Both the position numbers and the translations under genes were made by a program. Shown piece after piece: positions 1-7,871 of a stretch of DNA of 37,467 nucleotides. This DNA is from Streptomyces sp. G44 (GTDB lineage Bacteria > Actinomycetota > Actinomycetes > Streptomycetales > Streptomycetaceae). Numbering within the stretch: the stretch's first letter is position 1; every line of letters starts with the position of its first letter. The DNA lies in assembly GCF_016905445.1 (NCBI RefSeq), contig NZ_JAFEXF010000057.1, forward strand, positions 1-37,467, read 5' to 3'. Below the pieces are notes generated by a model. The model was not told the origin of the DNA. It worked only from the letters and a program-made list of their open reading frames with translations, and did no database searches.

Positions 1-154
1 CGCCCCCCGCGCCCCCCCCCCGCCCCCGCGGGGGCCCCCCCCCCCCCCCCCCCGCGACCCCCCCCCGGGGGGGGGGGGGCGCCGGCGCCCCCCCCCCCCC
101 CCGACCCCCCCCCCCCCCCCCCCGCCGCCCGGCGGGGCGCCCCGCGCCGCCCCC
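1..154. other. Low-complexity C/G run at the window edge (probable sequence artefact)
   Basis: The first ~154 bases are long C and G homopolymers with almost no A or T. This is unlike the rest of the window, where A/T still occurs at codon positions 1 and 2. The run interrupts the end of the cutC reading frame. It looks like a low-quality contig end rather than biology. No gene, repeat unit or telomere-like palindrome can be supported here. Confidence 0.8.
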
Positions 155-829
155 CGCCCGCCACTCCGCCACAGCCCTCGCAGAGACCGGCTTCGACCAG
201 CCCTCCGGCCGCGCCGCACCCCCGATGTGGAAGGCGTCGAGGCCCGCCGCCTTCAGCCCCGGCAGATGATCGAGCCGCAGCCCGCCGCCGACCAGGAGCC
301 GCGGCTCGTACCCCGGTTCGCCCCGCCGCGCCGCCTCGGCGATCAGCGTCGGCAGCCCCTCGTCGACACCCCCCGCGGCCCCCGCCGTGAGATACGTGTC
401 GAGGCCCGGCAGCTCCGCGAGCTGCTTGCGCAGGGCGTCGCGGTCGGCGGCCCGGTCGATCGCCCGGTGGAAGGTCCAGCGGCAGCCGTCGAGCGCGGCC
501 ACCAGCGTCTCGACCGCGGCGAGGTCGGGCCCGCCCGCCTCGTCGAGAAAGCCGAGGACGAACTCGTCGGCGCCCTCGGCCCTGAGCTCACGGGCACGGC
601 GTACGAGCGCGTCGACGTCCCCGGCGGCGAATCCGTCGGCGAGCCGCAGCATGACGCGCAGCGAGAGGTCGACGCTGGACCGGATCGCGGCGAAGGTCTC
701 GCGCGACGGCGTGAGCCCGTCCGCGGCCATGTCGGTCACGAGTTCGAGGCGGTCCGCGCCTCCGGCCTGGGCGGCGACGGCGTCCTCGGCGTCGAGGGCG
801 ATCACCTCCAGGACTGCACGCTTGCTCAT
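155..829 (-). CDS. cutC: Copper homeostasis protein CutC (3' end corrupted)
   Basis: The translation from ATG at 829 begins MSKRAVLEVIALDAEDAVAA and continues through a TIM-barrel CutC sequence with blocks such as GGADRLELVTDMAADG, FHRAIDRA and LLVGGGLRLDHL. About 225 residues are readable, close to the usual CutC length, up to a VAEWRA tail where the poly-C/G tract takes over. No stop is visible and the true C-terminus is lost. CutC is a cytosolic protein linked to copper tolerance in bacteria, though its biochemical role is debated. It lies just downstream of copA on the same strand, which fits a copper function. Its own regulation is not evident; the gap to copA is 137 bp. Confidence 0.88.
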
Positions 830-966
830 GGATGTCTCTTCCTTCTCGTCGAGAACCCGGCTCACACGACACAGGTCTAGTCCAATCGCGTCCAGCCTAC
901 GCGCCGAACACCCCGGCGCGGGGGAAACACCTCGCACCGGGGTGGACCGGAGGGCGGGGAGACCGC

Positions 967-3273
967 TCAGGCCAGCGGCTTGAACCCCCGCAGCCGCAGG
1001 CTGTTGCCGACCACGAACACCGAGGAGAAGGCCATCGCGGCCCCCGCGATCATCGGGTTCAGCAGCCCCGCCGCGGCCAGCGGCAGCGCGCCGACGTTGT
1101 AGGCGAAGGCCCAGAACAGGTTCGTCCTGATCGTGCCGAGGGTGCGCCGCGAGAGCCGGATCGCGTCGGCCGCCGCCCGCAGGTCACCCCGTACGAGCGT
1201 CAGGTCGCCCGCCTCGATCGCCGCGTCCGTCCCCGTGCCCATCGCGAGGCCCAGGTCGGCCTGGGCGAGCGCCGCCGCGTCGTTCACGCCGTCGCCGACC
1301 ATGGCCACCGAGCGGCCCTCGGCCTGGAGCCGCTTGACCACGTCCACCTTGTCCTGCGGCATGACCTCGGCGATCACGTGCTCCGGGGAGATGCCGACCT
1401 CCGCGGCCACCGACGCCGCGACGGCCTTGTTGTCGCCGGTCAGCAGGATCGGCGTCAGGCCGAGCGCCCGCAGCCGCCGGATCGCCTCGGCGCTGGTGTC
1501 CTTGACCGCGTCGGCGACCTCCAGGACCGCCCGCGCCTCGCCGTCCCAGGCGACCGCGACGGCCGTGCGGCCGGCCGCCTCGGCCTCCGCCTTGGCCCGC
1601 TCCAGCTCCCCCGGCAGGCGGATGGCCCACTCCGCCAGCAGCGCCGTACGGCCCACCAGGACCGCGTGGCCCTCCACGACGCCCTGCACGCCGAGCCCCG
1701 CCACGTTCGCGAAGTCCTCGGGGGCGGGCAGCGGGCCCGCCTGCTCGGCGGCTCCGGCCGCGACGGCCCGGGCGACGGGGTGCTCGGAGGCGTGCTCCAG
1801 GGCCCCGGCGAGACGCAGCACCTCGGACGCCTCCACCCCGGCGGCCGTGTGCGTGGCGAGCAGGGTCATCCTGCCGGTGGTGACCGTCCCGGTCTTGTCC
1901 AGGACGATCGTGTCGACGCGGCGCGTGGACTCCAGGACCTCCGGGCCCTTGATCAGGATGCCGAGCTGGGCGCCGCGTCCGGTGCCGACCATGAGGGCGG
2001 TCGGGGTGGCGAGCCCAAGAGCGCAGGGGCAGGCGATGATCAGGACGGCCACGGCCGCGGTGAAGGCGGCGGTGAGTCCGGCGCCGTTGCCGAGCCAGAA
2101 GCCGAGGGTGGCGAGCGCCAGGCCGATGACGACCGGCACGAACACCGCGGAGATCCTGTCGGCGAGGCGCTGGGCGGCGGCCTTGCCGTTCTGCGCGTCC
2201 TCCACGAGCTTGGCCATGCGGGCGAGCTGGGTGTCGGCGCCGACGCGGGTGGCCTCGACGACGAGGCGTCCGCCGACGTTGAGGGTGGCGCCGGTGACCG
2301 CGTCGCCCTCGCCGACCTCGACGGGCACGGACTCGCCGGTGAGCATGGAGGCGTCCACGGCCGAGGCGCCCTCGACGACCTTGCCGTCCGTGGCGATCTT
2401 CTCGCCGGGCCGGACGAGGAACCGGTCGCCGGTCCGCAGCTCGCCCACCGGGACGGTCTCCTCGCGCCCGCCGTCGCGCAGCACGGTGACGTCCTTGGCG
2501 CCGAGCTGGAGCAGCGCCTTGAGCGCGGCCCCGGCCTTCCGCTTGGAGCGGGCCTCGAAGTAGCGCCCGGCCAGGATGAAGGCGGTGACACCGGCCGCGG
2601 CCTCCAGGTAGATGTTCCCGGCGCCGTCGCTGCGCGCGATGGTGAGTTCGAACGGGTGAGTCATGCCCGGGGTGCCCGCCGTGCCGAAGAACAGCGCCCA
2701 CAGCGACCAGAGGAACGCCGCCGAGGTGCCGACCGAGATCAGCGTGTCCATGGTGGCGGCGCCGTGCCGGGCGTTGGTGAAGGCCGCCTTGTGGAAGGGC
2801 CAGGCCGCGTAGGTGACGACGGGCGCGGCGAGGGTGAGGGAGAGCCACTGCCAGTACTCGAACTGGAGGGCGGGGACCATCGCCATCGCGATCACGGGGA
2901 CGGAGAGCAGCACCGCCGTGACCAACCGCTCGCGCAGCGGCCGCAGCGCATCGTCGGCCCGCCGCTCCTCGTCGTCGCCGTCACCGTCACCGTCCGCCGG
3001 GGAGGCGGACGCGTCACGTGCGGGTGCGGGCTCCTCGGCCGTGTACCCCGTGGCCTCGACGGTCGCGATCAGATCCTGTACGGAGACCTCCTCGCCCCGG
3101 TAGCTGACCTTGGCCTTCTCGGTGGCGTAGTTGACGGTCGCCTCGACGCCGTCCATGCGGTTGAGCTTCTTCTCGATCCGGGCGGCGCACGAGGCGCAGG
3201 TCATGCCACCGATGGCGAGTTCCACTTCTGCGGTGGACGCCGCCTCGGGGGTGCCGGATGTGGTGGTGGACAT
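967..3273 (-). CDS. copA: Copper-exporting P1B-type ATPase CopA
   Basis: This 768-residue membrane ATPase exports Cu(I). In order it shows one N-terminal heavy-metal-associated domain with the metal site GMTCASC (residues ~23-29), an acidic linker at ~85-105, transmembrane helices, the actuator motif LTGES, the transmembrane metal site CPC (~414-416), the phosphorylation motif DKTGT (~459), the SEHP motif (~498), and GDGVND (~661) before the last helices. Length and motif order are normal for the family. The start ATG at 3273 faces a divergent secreted protein gene. A promoter with a CsoR-type operator in its spacer lies upstream (3352-3380), so copper-induced expression is expected. No CopZ chaperone or csoR gene is in the window. 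Confidence 0.97.
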   Translation of the reverse strand: MSTTTSGTPEAASTAEVELAIGGMTCASCAARIEKKLNRMDGVEATVNYATEKAKVSYRGEEVSVQDLIATVEATGYTAEEPAPARDASASPADGDGDGDDEERRADDALRPLRERLVTAVLLSVPVIAMAMVPALQFEYWQWLSLTLAAPVVTYAAWPFHKAAFTNARHGAATMDTLISVGTSAAFLWSLWALFFGTAGTPGMTHPFELTIARSDGAGNIYLEAAAGVTAFILAGRYFEARSKRKAGAALKALLQLGAKDVTVLRDGGREETVPVGELRTGDRFLVRPGEKIATDGKVVEGASAVDASMLTGESVPVEVGEGDAVTGATLNVGGRLVVEATRVGADTQLARMAKLVEDAQNGKAAAQRLADRISAVFVPVVIGLALATLGFWLGNGAGLTAAFTAAVAVLIIACPCALGLATPTALMVGTGRGAQLGILIKGPEVLESTRRVDTIVLDKTGTVTTGRMTLLATHTAAGVEASEVLRLAGALEHASEHPVARAVAAGAAEQAGPLPAPEDFANVAGLGVQGVVEGHAVLVGRTALLAEWAIRLPGELERAKAEAEAAGRTAVAVAWDGEARAVLEVADAVKDTSAEAIRRLRALGLTPILLTGDNKAVAASVAAEVGISPEHVIAEVMPQDKVDVVKRLQAEGRSVAMVGDGVNDAAALAQADLGLAMGTGTDAAIEAGDLTLVRGDLRAAADAIRLSRRTLGTIRTNLFWAFAYNVGALPLAAAGLLNPMIAGAAMAFSSVFVVGNSLRLRGFKPLA

Positions 3274-3351
3274 GGCTGCGGGCTCCTCGTGACGTGGGCG
3301 GGTGGCAGTGACGAGGCCGATACCCGGGGCGGGTACCGATCAACGAGTTCC

Positions 3352-3380
3352 TTTATACCCCTGGGGGGTATCGACCGCAA
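3352..3380 (-). promoter_or_regulatory. copA promoter with CsoR-type operator in the spacer
   Basis: Reading towards copA, the -35 is TTGCGG (3380-3375), the spacer is 17 bp and the -10 is TATAAA (3357-3352). The spacer region carries the perfect inverted repeat ATACCCC-TGG-GGGGTAT (3355-3371). This matches the G/C-tract palindrome known for streptomycete CsoR copper sensors. Binding there would block RNA polymerase until Cu(I) is present. A weaker related motif (TACCCGGGGCGGGTA, 3321-3335) lies 17 bp closer to copA. Confidence 0.8.
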
Positions 3381-3405
3381 GCGCCGGAGGAGCAGGGCCC
3401 GGCAC

Positions 3406-3433
3406 TTGACTTTATACCCCTGGGGGGTATTTT
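3406..3433 (+). promoter_or_regulatory. Promoter of the secreted copper protein with CsoR-type operator
   Basis: The -35 is TTGACT (3406-3411) and the -10 TATTTT (3428-3433), 16 bp apart. The same 17-bp palindrome as at the copA promoter, ATACCCCTGGGGGGTAT (3414-3430), fills the spacer. The two operators are identical and 59 bp apart, one per divergent promoter. Confidence 0.78.
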
Positions 3434-3504
3434 CATCCTCATCGAGGCCGACCGGCCGACCGACCGACTGGAAGAGCCGGACGGGGATCACCCAGGGAGC
3501 CGTC

Positions 3505-4488
3505 ATGAACACCGGACTGAAGATCACCGCATTCGCCGCCGCCGTCGCCGCGACCTTCGGTACGGCGTACGGAGTGGGCCAGGCCGTCGACCCCGTCGCG
3601 GACAAGGCACCGGCCGCCCGGCACGGCGCGCACGACGGCGACCGGCGGGAAGGGAGGGAGACGCACGGCGGGGCCGCCGCCGGGGGCCTCCAGGTCTCCG
3701 AGCGCGGCTACACCCTGGACCTCAAGACCTCGCGCGTGGCGGCGGGCCGCAAGGAGGAGCTGCGCTTCGCCGTCGTGAAGGACTCCACGGGGCGCGATGT
3801 CACCGCGTACCAGAAGGAGCACGACAAGGAGCTGCACCTCATCGTCGCCTCACGCGACCTGACGGTCTACCGCCACCTGCACCCGGTCCGCGCGGCCGAC
3901 GGCACCTGGTCCACCGAGGTCGAGCTGCCCGAGGCGGGCGGCTACCGCGTCTTCGCCGACTTCCGCCCCGAGGGCGCGAAGGAGGGCCTGACGCTCGGCG
4001 CCGACCTCGCGGTGGCGGGCGAGGCCGCGCCGAGGAAGCTGCCCGCGCACAGCGCCACCGCGCGGGTGGACGGGTACGACGTGACGCTGAAGGGCGAGCT
4101 GAAGACCGGCACGGGCGGCGACCTCACCCTCCACGTGGCGAAGAACGGCAGGCCGGTGACCGACCTCCAGCCCTACCTGGGCGCCTACGGCCACCTGGTG
4201 GCCCTGCGGTCGGGCGACCTCGCCTACCTTCACGTCCATCCGGACGGCGAGCCCGGCGACGGCCGGACGAAGGCGGGCCCCGGCGTCTCCTTCACGGCGA
4301 CGGCGCCGAGCGCGGGCGCGTACCGCCTCTTCCTGGACTTCAAGCACGAGGGGAAGGTCCGCACTGCGGCGTTCACGGTGCACGCGGGTGGCGACACCGG
4401 CCGCGCGGAGACGGACGGCGGCGGCCACGCGGAGCCCGAGGCCGGCCACGGAACCGGCACGGAGAAGGGCGGCGCCCACCAGCACTGA
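3505..4488 (+). CDS. Secreted His-rich protein of the copper island
   Basis: This 327-residue protein has an N-terminal hydrophobic stretch (KITAFAAAVAATFGTAYGVG, ~6-25), which is either a signal peptide or a membrane anchor. The mature part has two beta-sandwich-like segments carrying His pairs, YRHLHP and YLHVHP, and ends in a His/Gly/Glu-rich tail finishing HQH. Its divergent position from copA and the identical operator point to extracytoplasmic copper binding or buffering. That role is inferred, since I know no assigned function for the family. ATG at 3505 is chosen because the signal sequence begins there and the promoter lies at 3406-3433. A 10-bp terminator stem follows the stop. Confidence 0.85.
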   Translation: MNTGLKITAFAAAVAATFGTAYGVGQAVDPVADKAPAARHGAHDGDRREGRETHGGAAAGGLQVSERGYTLDLKTSRVAAGRKEELRFAVVKDSTGRDVTAYQKEHDKELHLIVASRDLTVYRHLHPVRAADGTWSTEVELPEAGGYRVFADFRPEGAKEGLTLGADLAVAGEAAPRKLPAHSATARVDGYDVTLKGELKTGTGGDLTLHVAKNGRPVTDLQPYLGAYGHLVALRSGDLAYLHVHPDGEPGDGRTKAGPGVSFTATAPSAGAYRLFLDFKHEGKVRTAAFTVHAGGDTGRAETDGGGHAEPEAGHGTGTEKGGAHQH

Positions 4489-4512
4489 CCGCCGCCCTCC
4501 CCGCTCACCCGT

Positions 4513-4540
4513 ACCCCGAAGGTCAACCGGCCTTCGGGGT
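4513..4540. terminator. Bidirectional terminator hairpin overlapping a stop codon
   Basis: A perfect 10-bp stem ACCCCGAAGG / CCTTCGGGGT with an 8-nt loop lies between the convergent secreted-protein gene and the acetyltransferase gene. The acetyltransferase stop codon (4523-4525) is in the loop and its last codons form one arm. Confidence 0.75.
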
Positions 4541-5245
4541 GTTCGCGTCGCCGCCCGGCGCCACGGCGGCCAGCTCCGCCACGCTGCCCGACATGACGGC
4601 CCGGACGTGCCGGGTCAGGTGCTCGGCCGGCCAGTCCCACCAGGCCAGTTCGAGGAGGCGCGCGACGTCCTCGTCGCTGAAGCGGCGGCGGATCAGCCTG
4701 GCCGGGTTGCCGCCGACGACGCCGTAGTCGGGCACGTCGTCGACGACCACCGAGCCCGACGCGATGACCGCGCCGTGCCCGATCCTGACGCCCGGCATGA
4801 CGGTGGAGCGGTAGCCGAACCACACGTCGTGGCCGACGACCGTGTCTCCGCGTCCCGGCAACCCGCTGATCAGGTCGAAGTGGTCGCTCCAGGACCCGCC
4901 CATGATCGGGAAGGGGAAGGTCGAGGGCCCGTCCATCCGGTGGTTGGCGCCGTTCATGATGAACCGCACGCCCTCGCCGAGCGCGCAGAACTTGCCGATG
5001 ACCAGCCGCTCGGGACCGTAGTGGTAGAGGACGTTGCGGGTCTCGAAGGCGGTCGGGTCGTCGGGGTCGTCGTAGTAGGTGAAGTCGCCGACCTCGATCA
5101 GCGGTGACTTCACGAGGGGTTTGAGCAGCACCACGCGCTCCTGGCCGGGCATGGGGTGCAGCACGTCCGGATCGGCGGGGACCAGTGGTGTGCCGGAGCC
5201 GGAGTTCGGTGTGCCGGAGTCGGAGGTCATGAGTCCATGATCCAC
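4523..5245 (-). CDS. Vat-type (CatB-related) xenobiotic O-acetyltransferase
   Basis: The 240-residue product has the left-handed beta-helix (hexapeptide repeat) pattern, for example IGKFCALGEGVRFIMNGANH in the middle and VVGHDVWFGYRSTVMPGVRI then IGHGAVIASGSVV later. The NGANHRMDG block carries the conserved His used by Vat/CatB enzymes to acetylate hydroxyls on streptogramin A or chloramphenicol-type compounds. NPARLIRRRF is a typical family ending. Many chromosomal members have no proven drug substrate, so resistance is only possible. It starts 1 bp after the stop of the upstream isomerase-like gene, suggesting one transcript. GTG at 5245 is listed; ATG at 5230 is an alternative, and neither has a strong ribosome-binding site. 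Confidence 0.85.
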   Translation of the reverse strand: MDHGLMTSDSGTPNSGSGTPLVPADPDVLHPMPGQERVVLLKPLVKSPLIEVGDFTYYDDPDDPTAFETRNVLYHYGPERLVIGKFCALGEGVRFIMNGANHRMDGPSTFPFPIMGGSWSDHFDLISGLPGRGDTVVGHDVWFGYRSTVMPGVRIGHGAVIASGSVVVDDVPDYGVVGGNPARLIRRRFSDEDVARLLELAWWDWPAEHLTRHVRAVMSGSVAELAAVAPGGDANTPKAG

Positions 5246-5246
5246 G

Positions 5247-5933
5247 TCAGCCGAAGACCACCAACTCCTTTTCCGCCGCGCCCGCGAGCTCGTACCGCGT
5301 CCCCGTCAGCGGCCGTCCCGCGCAGAGCCGGACGAGGGTCGGCGCGTCCCCGATGTAGCGGGCCGGGGGGCGGCGCCCGTCCGTGGCGCCGAGGACCAGC
5401 GGCTCGTCCCGCCCGTCCACGTCCGCGTGGACCGCGAGCCCCGGCGCCGCCGTGCTGTACGCGCCCCTGCTGTGCAGCTCCAGGAGCGGCAGCGCGTCCG
5501 CGAGGCCGTCCCCGCCGTACGCCCCCGGCTCGCCCCACGCCTCGCGGATGTCCCCGGCGTGCACCCACTCGCCGAGCGCGATGCCGTCCAGGATTCCCTT
5601 GGCCGCGGCCATGACGTTCCCGGCCTCGGTCATGCCGCGCTCCAGCTCGTCCACGAGGCGGGAGGGCGACCAGTCGGCGCGCTCGGCGATGTCCCGTTCA
5701 TTGCTCTCGGCGCTGAAGACGCCTTCCTCGAAGCGGTTCTCCACGACCCGCAGCAGCGCGGAGCCGCAGTGCGCGAGCACATGGCGCACGGTCCAGCCGG
5801 GGCAGCAGGTGCGCAGCGCGAACGCCTCGTCGGGCGCGGACCTCAACAGCGGGATCAGCGCGTCGCGTTCGGTCCGGAGCAGCCGTCCGGCGCGCTCGGG
5901 CTCGTAGCTCTCTTCAGGTGCGGTCGTCGTCAT
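5247..5933 (-). CDS. Maleylpyruvate isomerase-like, mycothiol-dependent family protein
   Basis: This 228-residue protein belongs to the actinobacterial DinB-like fold family (TIGR03083/MDMPI type). The N-terminal four-helix part has WTVRHVLAHCGSAL (~48-61) and EWVHAGDIREAWG (~122-134), holding the His residues that normally bind a divalent metal. A C-terminal alpha/beta part follows. Family members use mycothiol as thiol cofactor, but the substrate here cannot be read. ATG at 5933 is chosen because longer versions would run into the operator at 6000-6016. It is divergent from the HD-hydrolase gene, and the acetyltransferase follows directly. Confidence 0.75.
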   Translation of the reverse strand: MTTTAPEESYEPERAGRLLRTERDALIPLLRSAPDEAFALRTCCPGWTVRHVLAHCGSALLRVVENRFEEGVFSAESNERDIAERADWSPSRLVDELERGMTEAGNVMAAAKGILDGIALGEWVHAGDIREAWGEPGAYGGDGLADALPLLELHSRGAYSTAAPGLAVHADVDGRDEPLVLGATDGRRPPARYIGDAPTLVRLCAGRPLTGTRYELAGAAEKELVVFG

Positions 5934-5999
5934 GGCGGAAGCCAATCGAACCCGGCCGCGCATGGCAACGGTCGGACCGGAGCCACCCGACCTGGCCAT

Positions 6000-6016
6000 A
6001 TACCCCCCGGGGGTAC
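6000..6016. promoter_or_regulatory. Third CsoR-type operator
   Basis: ATACCCC-CCG-GGGGTAC has the same 7-3-7 architecture as the two copA-region operators, with one mismatched outer base. It sits in the 103-bp gap between the divergent isomerase-like and HD-hydrolase genes, 20 bp before the latter's start. No clear -35/-10 pair was found around it. Confidence 0.55.
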
Positions 6017-6036
6017 GCAAGGGTTACCCTCCCCCC

Positions 6037-6708
6037 ATGGCCGACGACGAGAACCACCACCAGGGCGCGCACCACGACCTGCGGAAGCGCTGGCTCACGA
6101 CGCTGCTGCGCGCACGGGACACCGACGCGTGCGTCTACGACCCGTACCGGTTCGCCGACAGCCTCCTCGCCCGCTGGGCCGAGCCGCAGCGGCGCTACCA
6201 CACCGTCGACCACCTGACGGCGGTGCTCGACCACATCGACGTACTGGAGGACCACGCCGACGATCCCGAGCTGGTGCGGCTCGCGGCCTGGTTCCACGAC
6301 GCGGTGTACGCGCCCGACCGCTCCGAGAACGAGGAGCGCTCGGCCCGGCTGGCCGAGCGCGCGCTCGCCGAGGCCGGGCTGCCGGCCGGCCGCACGGCGG
6401 AGGTGGCCCGGCTCGTCCGCCTCACCGTCACCCACGACCCCGCCGAGGGCGACCGCAACGGCGAGGTGCTGTGCGACGCCGACCTCGCGATCCTCGCGGC
6501 GGCCCCGGACGCGTACGCCGCCTACGCCGCCGCGGTCCGCGAGGAGTACGCCTTCGTGCCGGACGAGGCGTTCCGCACGGGCCGCGCGGCCGTCCTGCGG
6601 CAACTCCTCGGCCTGCCCCACCTGTTCAGGACGCCGCACGGCGCGGCCGAGTGGGAGACGGCGGCCCGCGAGAACCTCATGACGGAACTGGCGCTGCTGG
6701 ACGCCTGA
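6037..6708 (+). CDS. Predicted metal-dependent HD-superfamily phosphohydrolase
   Basis: The 223-residue product matches the COG4339-like HD family. RRYHTVDH (52-59) and WFHDAVY (85-91, HD at 87-88) provide metal ligands, and CDADL (146-150) supplies the later Asp. Substrates of this subgroup are unknown. ATG at 6037 is chosen because it gives the usual N-terminus (LRKRWLTTLL helix near residue 15); the Shine-Dalgarno is weak (AAGGG at 6019-6023). A CsoR-type palindrome lies just upstream, so it may be copper-responsive. It is followed after 65 bp by the isomerase/GNAT fusion on the same strand. Confidence 0.85.
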   Translation: MADDENHHQGAHHDLRKRWLTTLLRARDTDACVYDPYRFADSLLARWAEPQRRYHTVDHLTAVLDHIDVLEDHADDPELVRLAAWFHDAVYAPDRSENEERSARLAERALAEAGLPAGRTAEVARLVRLTVTHDPAEGDRNGEVLCDADLAILAAAPDAYAAYAAAVREEYAFVPDEAFRTGRAAVLRQLLGLPHLFRTPHGAAEWETAARENLMTELALLDA

Positions 6709-6773
6709 GACGGCCGCTGGCGGCGCCTCGAAATTGCCGCGCGCCGCCGCGGAGCACTCCGTACGCTCCTGCC

Positions 6774-7844
6774 ATGCTTCTCATGGGCGGGGACAGGATC
6801 GACGAGGCCGTCGCGCACGCGGCCGGGGTGCTGCGCGCCGCGGCCGGCCGGGACTGGGGCGCGGCGGCGGGCGGGCTCGACTGGAGCTGCCTGAAGACGG
6901 CGGAACACATCGCGGGTGACCTCGTGGCGTACGCGGGGCAGTTGACGGGCCGGGCCACCGGCGCCTACGTCCCCTTCGACATCGCGCTCGACGAGGGCAC
7001 GGACCCCGAGGGCGCGATCCGGGTGATCGAGGCGACCGGGGGCATCCTCGCGTCGGTGGTCCGCACGGCACCGCCCGGCGTCCGCGCCTACCACCCCTAC
7101 CCCCACGGCAGCGCGGACGCGGCGGGCTTCGCCGCGATGGGCGTCGCCGAGGTCCTCCTGCACACGTACGACATCGCGCGGGCGCTCGGCGTCGACGCGG
7201 AGCCGCCCGCGGAACTGTGCGCGGCCGTGCTCGGCCACCTCTTCCCGCACGTCTCGCCCGCCGGCGGCCCGCCGTGGCAGGTGCTGCTCTGGGCCACCGG
7301 CCGCGGCGGCCTGCCGGGCCGCGCGCCGCTCACGCGCTGGCGCTGGCACAACGCCCTCGCGCTGCCCGCGGGCCCGGTGTCGTTGTGGGAGGTGTCCCCG
7401 GTGGCCGCCGCCGATCTCGCGGCGGGCGGCACGGGCGGGCTGGCCTGGATCGAGGGCGGCCCCTTCCCCGGCACGCGGGGCGCCGCCGGGCGGGTGGCGA
7501 AGGCGTACGCCGACGGGACGCACCGGCCCGAGTGGGGCCTGTACGCGGTGGTGCGCGCCGAGGACGGCCTCGCGGTCGGCGGCATGGGCTTCCACGGGCC
7601 GCCGGACGAGGAGGGCTGCCTGGAGGTCGGCTACGACCTGGCGGAGGCGGCGCGGGGCCGCGGGTACGCCACGGCGGCGCTGCGGGCCCTGTCGGCGTGG
7701 GCCCTGGACCGCCCCGGGGTCACCTCCCTCCTGGGCCTGGCCGACCCGGAGAACACCGCCTCCCAGGGAGTGCTGACGCGGGCGGGATACGTCCGCCTGG
7801 CCGACCGCGGCACCGCGTGGGCGTACGGGACGCGCCGCGCCTGA
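6774..7844 (+). CDS. Maleylpyruvate isomerase-like domain fused to GNAT acetyltransferase
   Basis: This is a 356-residue two-domain protein. Residues ~1-150 resemble the DinB-like mycothiol-dependent fold, with SCLKTAEHIAGDLVAYAGQL and VLLHTYDIARALG carrying metal-type His residues. Residues ~235-356 form a GNAT domain (GLYAVVRAEDGLAVGGMGFH, then AARGRGYATAALRAL as the acetyl-CoA loop, then NTASQGVLTRAGY). GNATs transfer acetyl from acetyl-CoA to an amine; the substrate is unknown. ATG at 6774 is used, with ATG 6783 an alternative. It ends 27 bp from the convergent SARP gene, with a G/C hairpin (7854-7871) between. Confidence 0.8.
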   Translation: MLLMGGDRIDEAVAHAAGVLRAAAGRDWGAAAGGLDWSCLKTAEHIAGDLVAYAGQLTGRATGAYVPFDIALDEGTDPEGAIRVIEATGGILASVVRTAPPGVRAYHPYPHGSADAAGFAAMGVAEVLLHTYDIARALGVDAEPPAELCAAVLGHLFPHVSPAGGPPWQVLLWATGRGGLPGRAPLTRWRWHNALALPAGPVSLWEVSPVAAADLAAGGTGGLAWIEGGPFPGTRGAAGRVAKAYADGTHRPEWGLYAVVRAEDGLAVGGMGFHGPPDEEGCLEVGYDLAEAARGRGYATAALRALSAWALDRPGVTSLLGLADPENTASQGVLTRAGYVRLADRGTAWAYGTRRA

Positions 7845-7853
7845 GCCGCATCG

Positions 7854-7871
7854 GCGCCCAGGGGGGGGCGC
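7854..7871. terminator. Short hairpin between convergent genes
   Basis: GCGCCC (7854-7859) pairs with GGGCGC (7866-7871) around an AGGGGG loop, between the ends of the fusion gene and the SARP gene. It is a modest stem containing a run of eight G. Confidence 0.4.

Noticed and set aside
1..154. Chromosome end (telomere) of a linear replicon
   Set aside because: No palindromes or loop motifs, only homopolymers.
832..3504. N-terminal extension of the secreted copper protein
   Set aside because: It runs antisense through copA and both promoters; the signal peptide starts at 3505.
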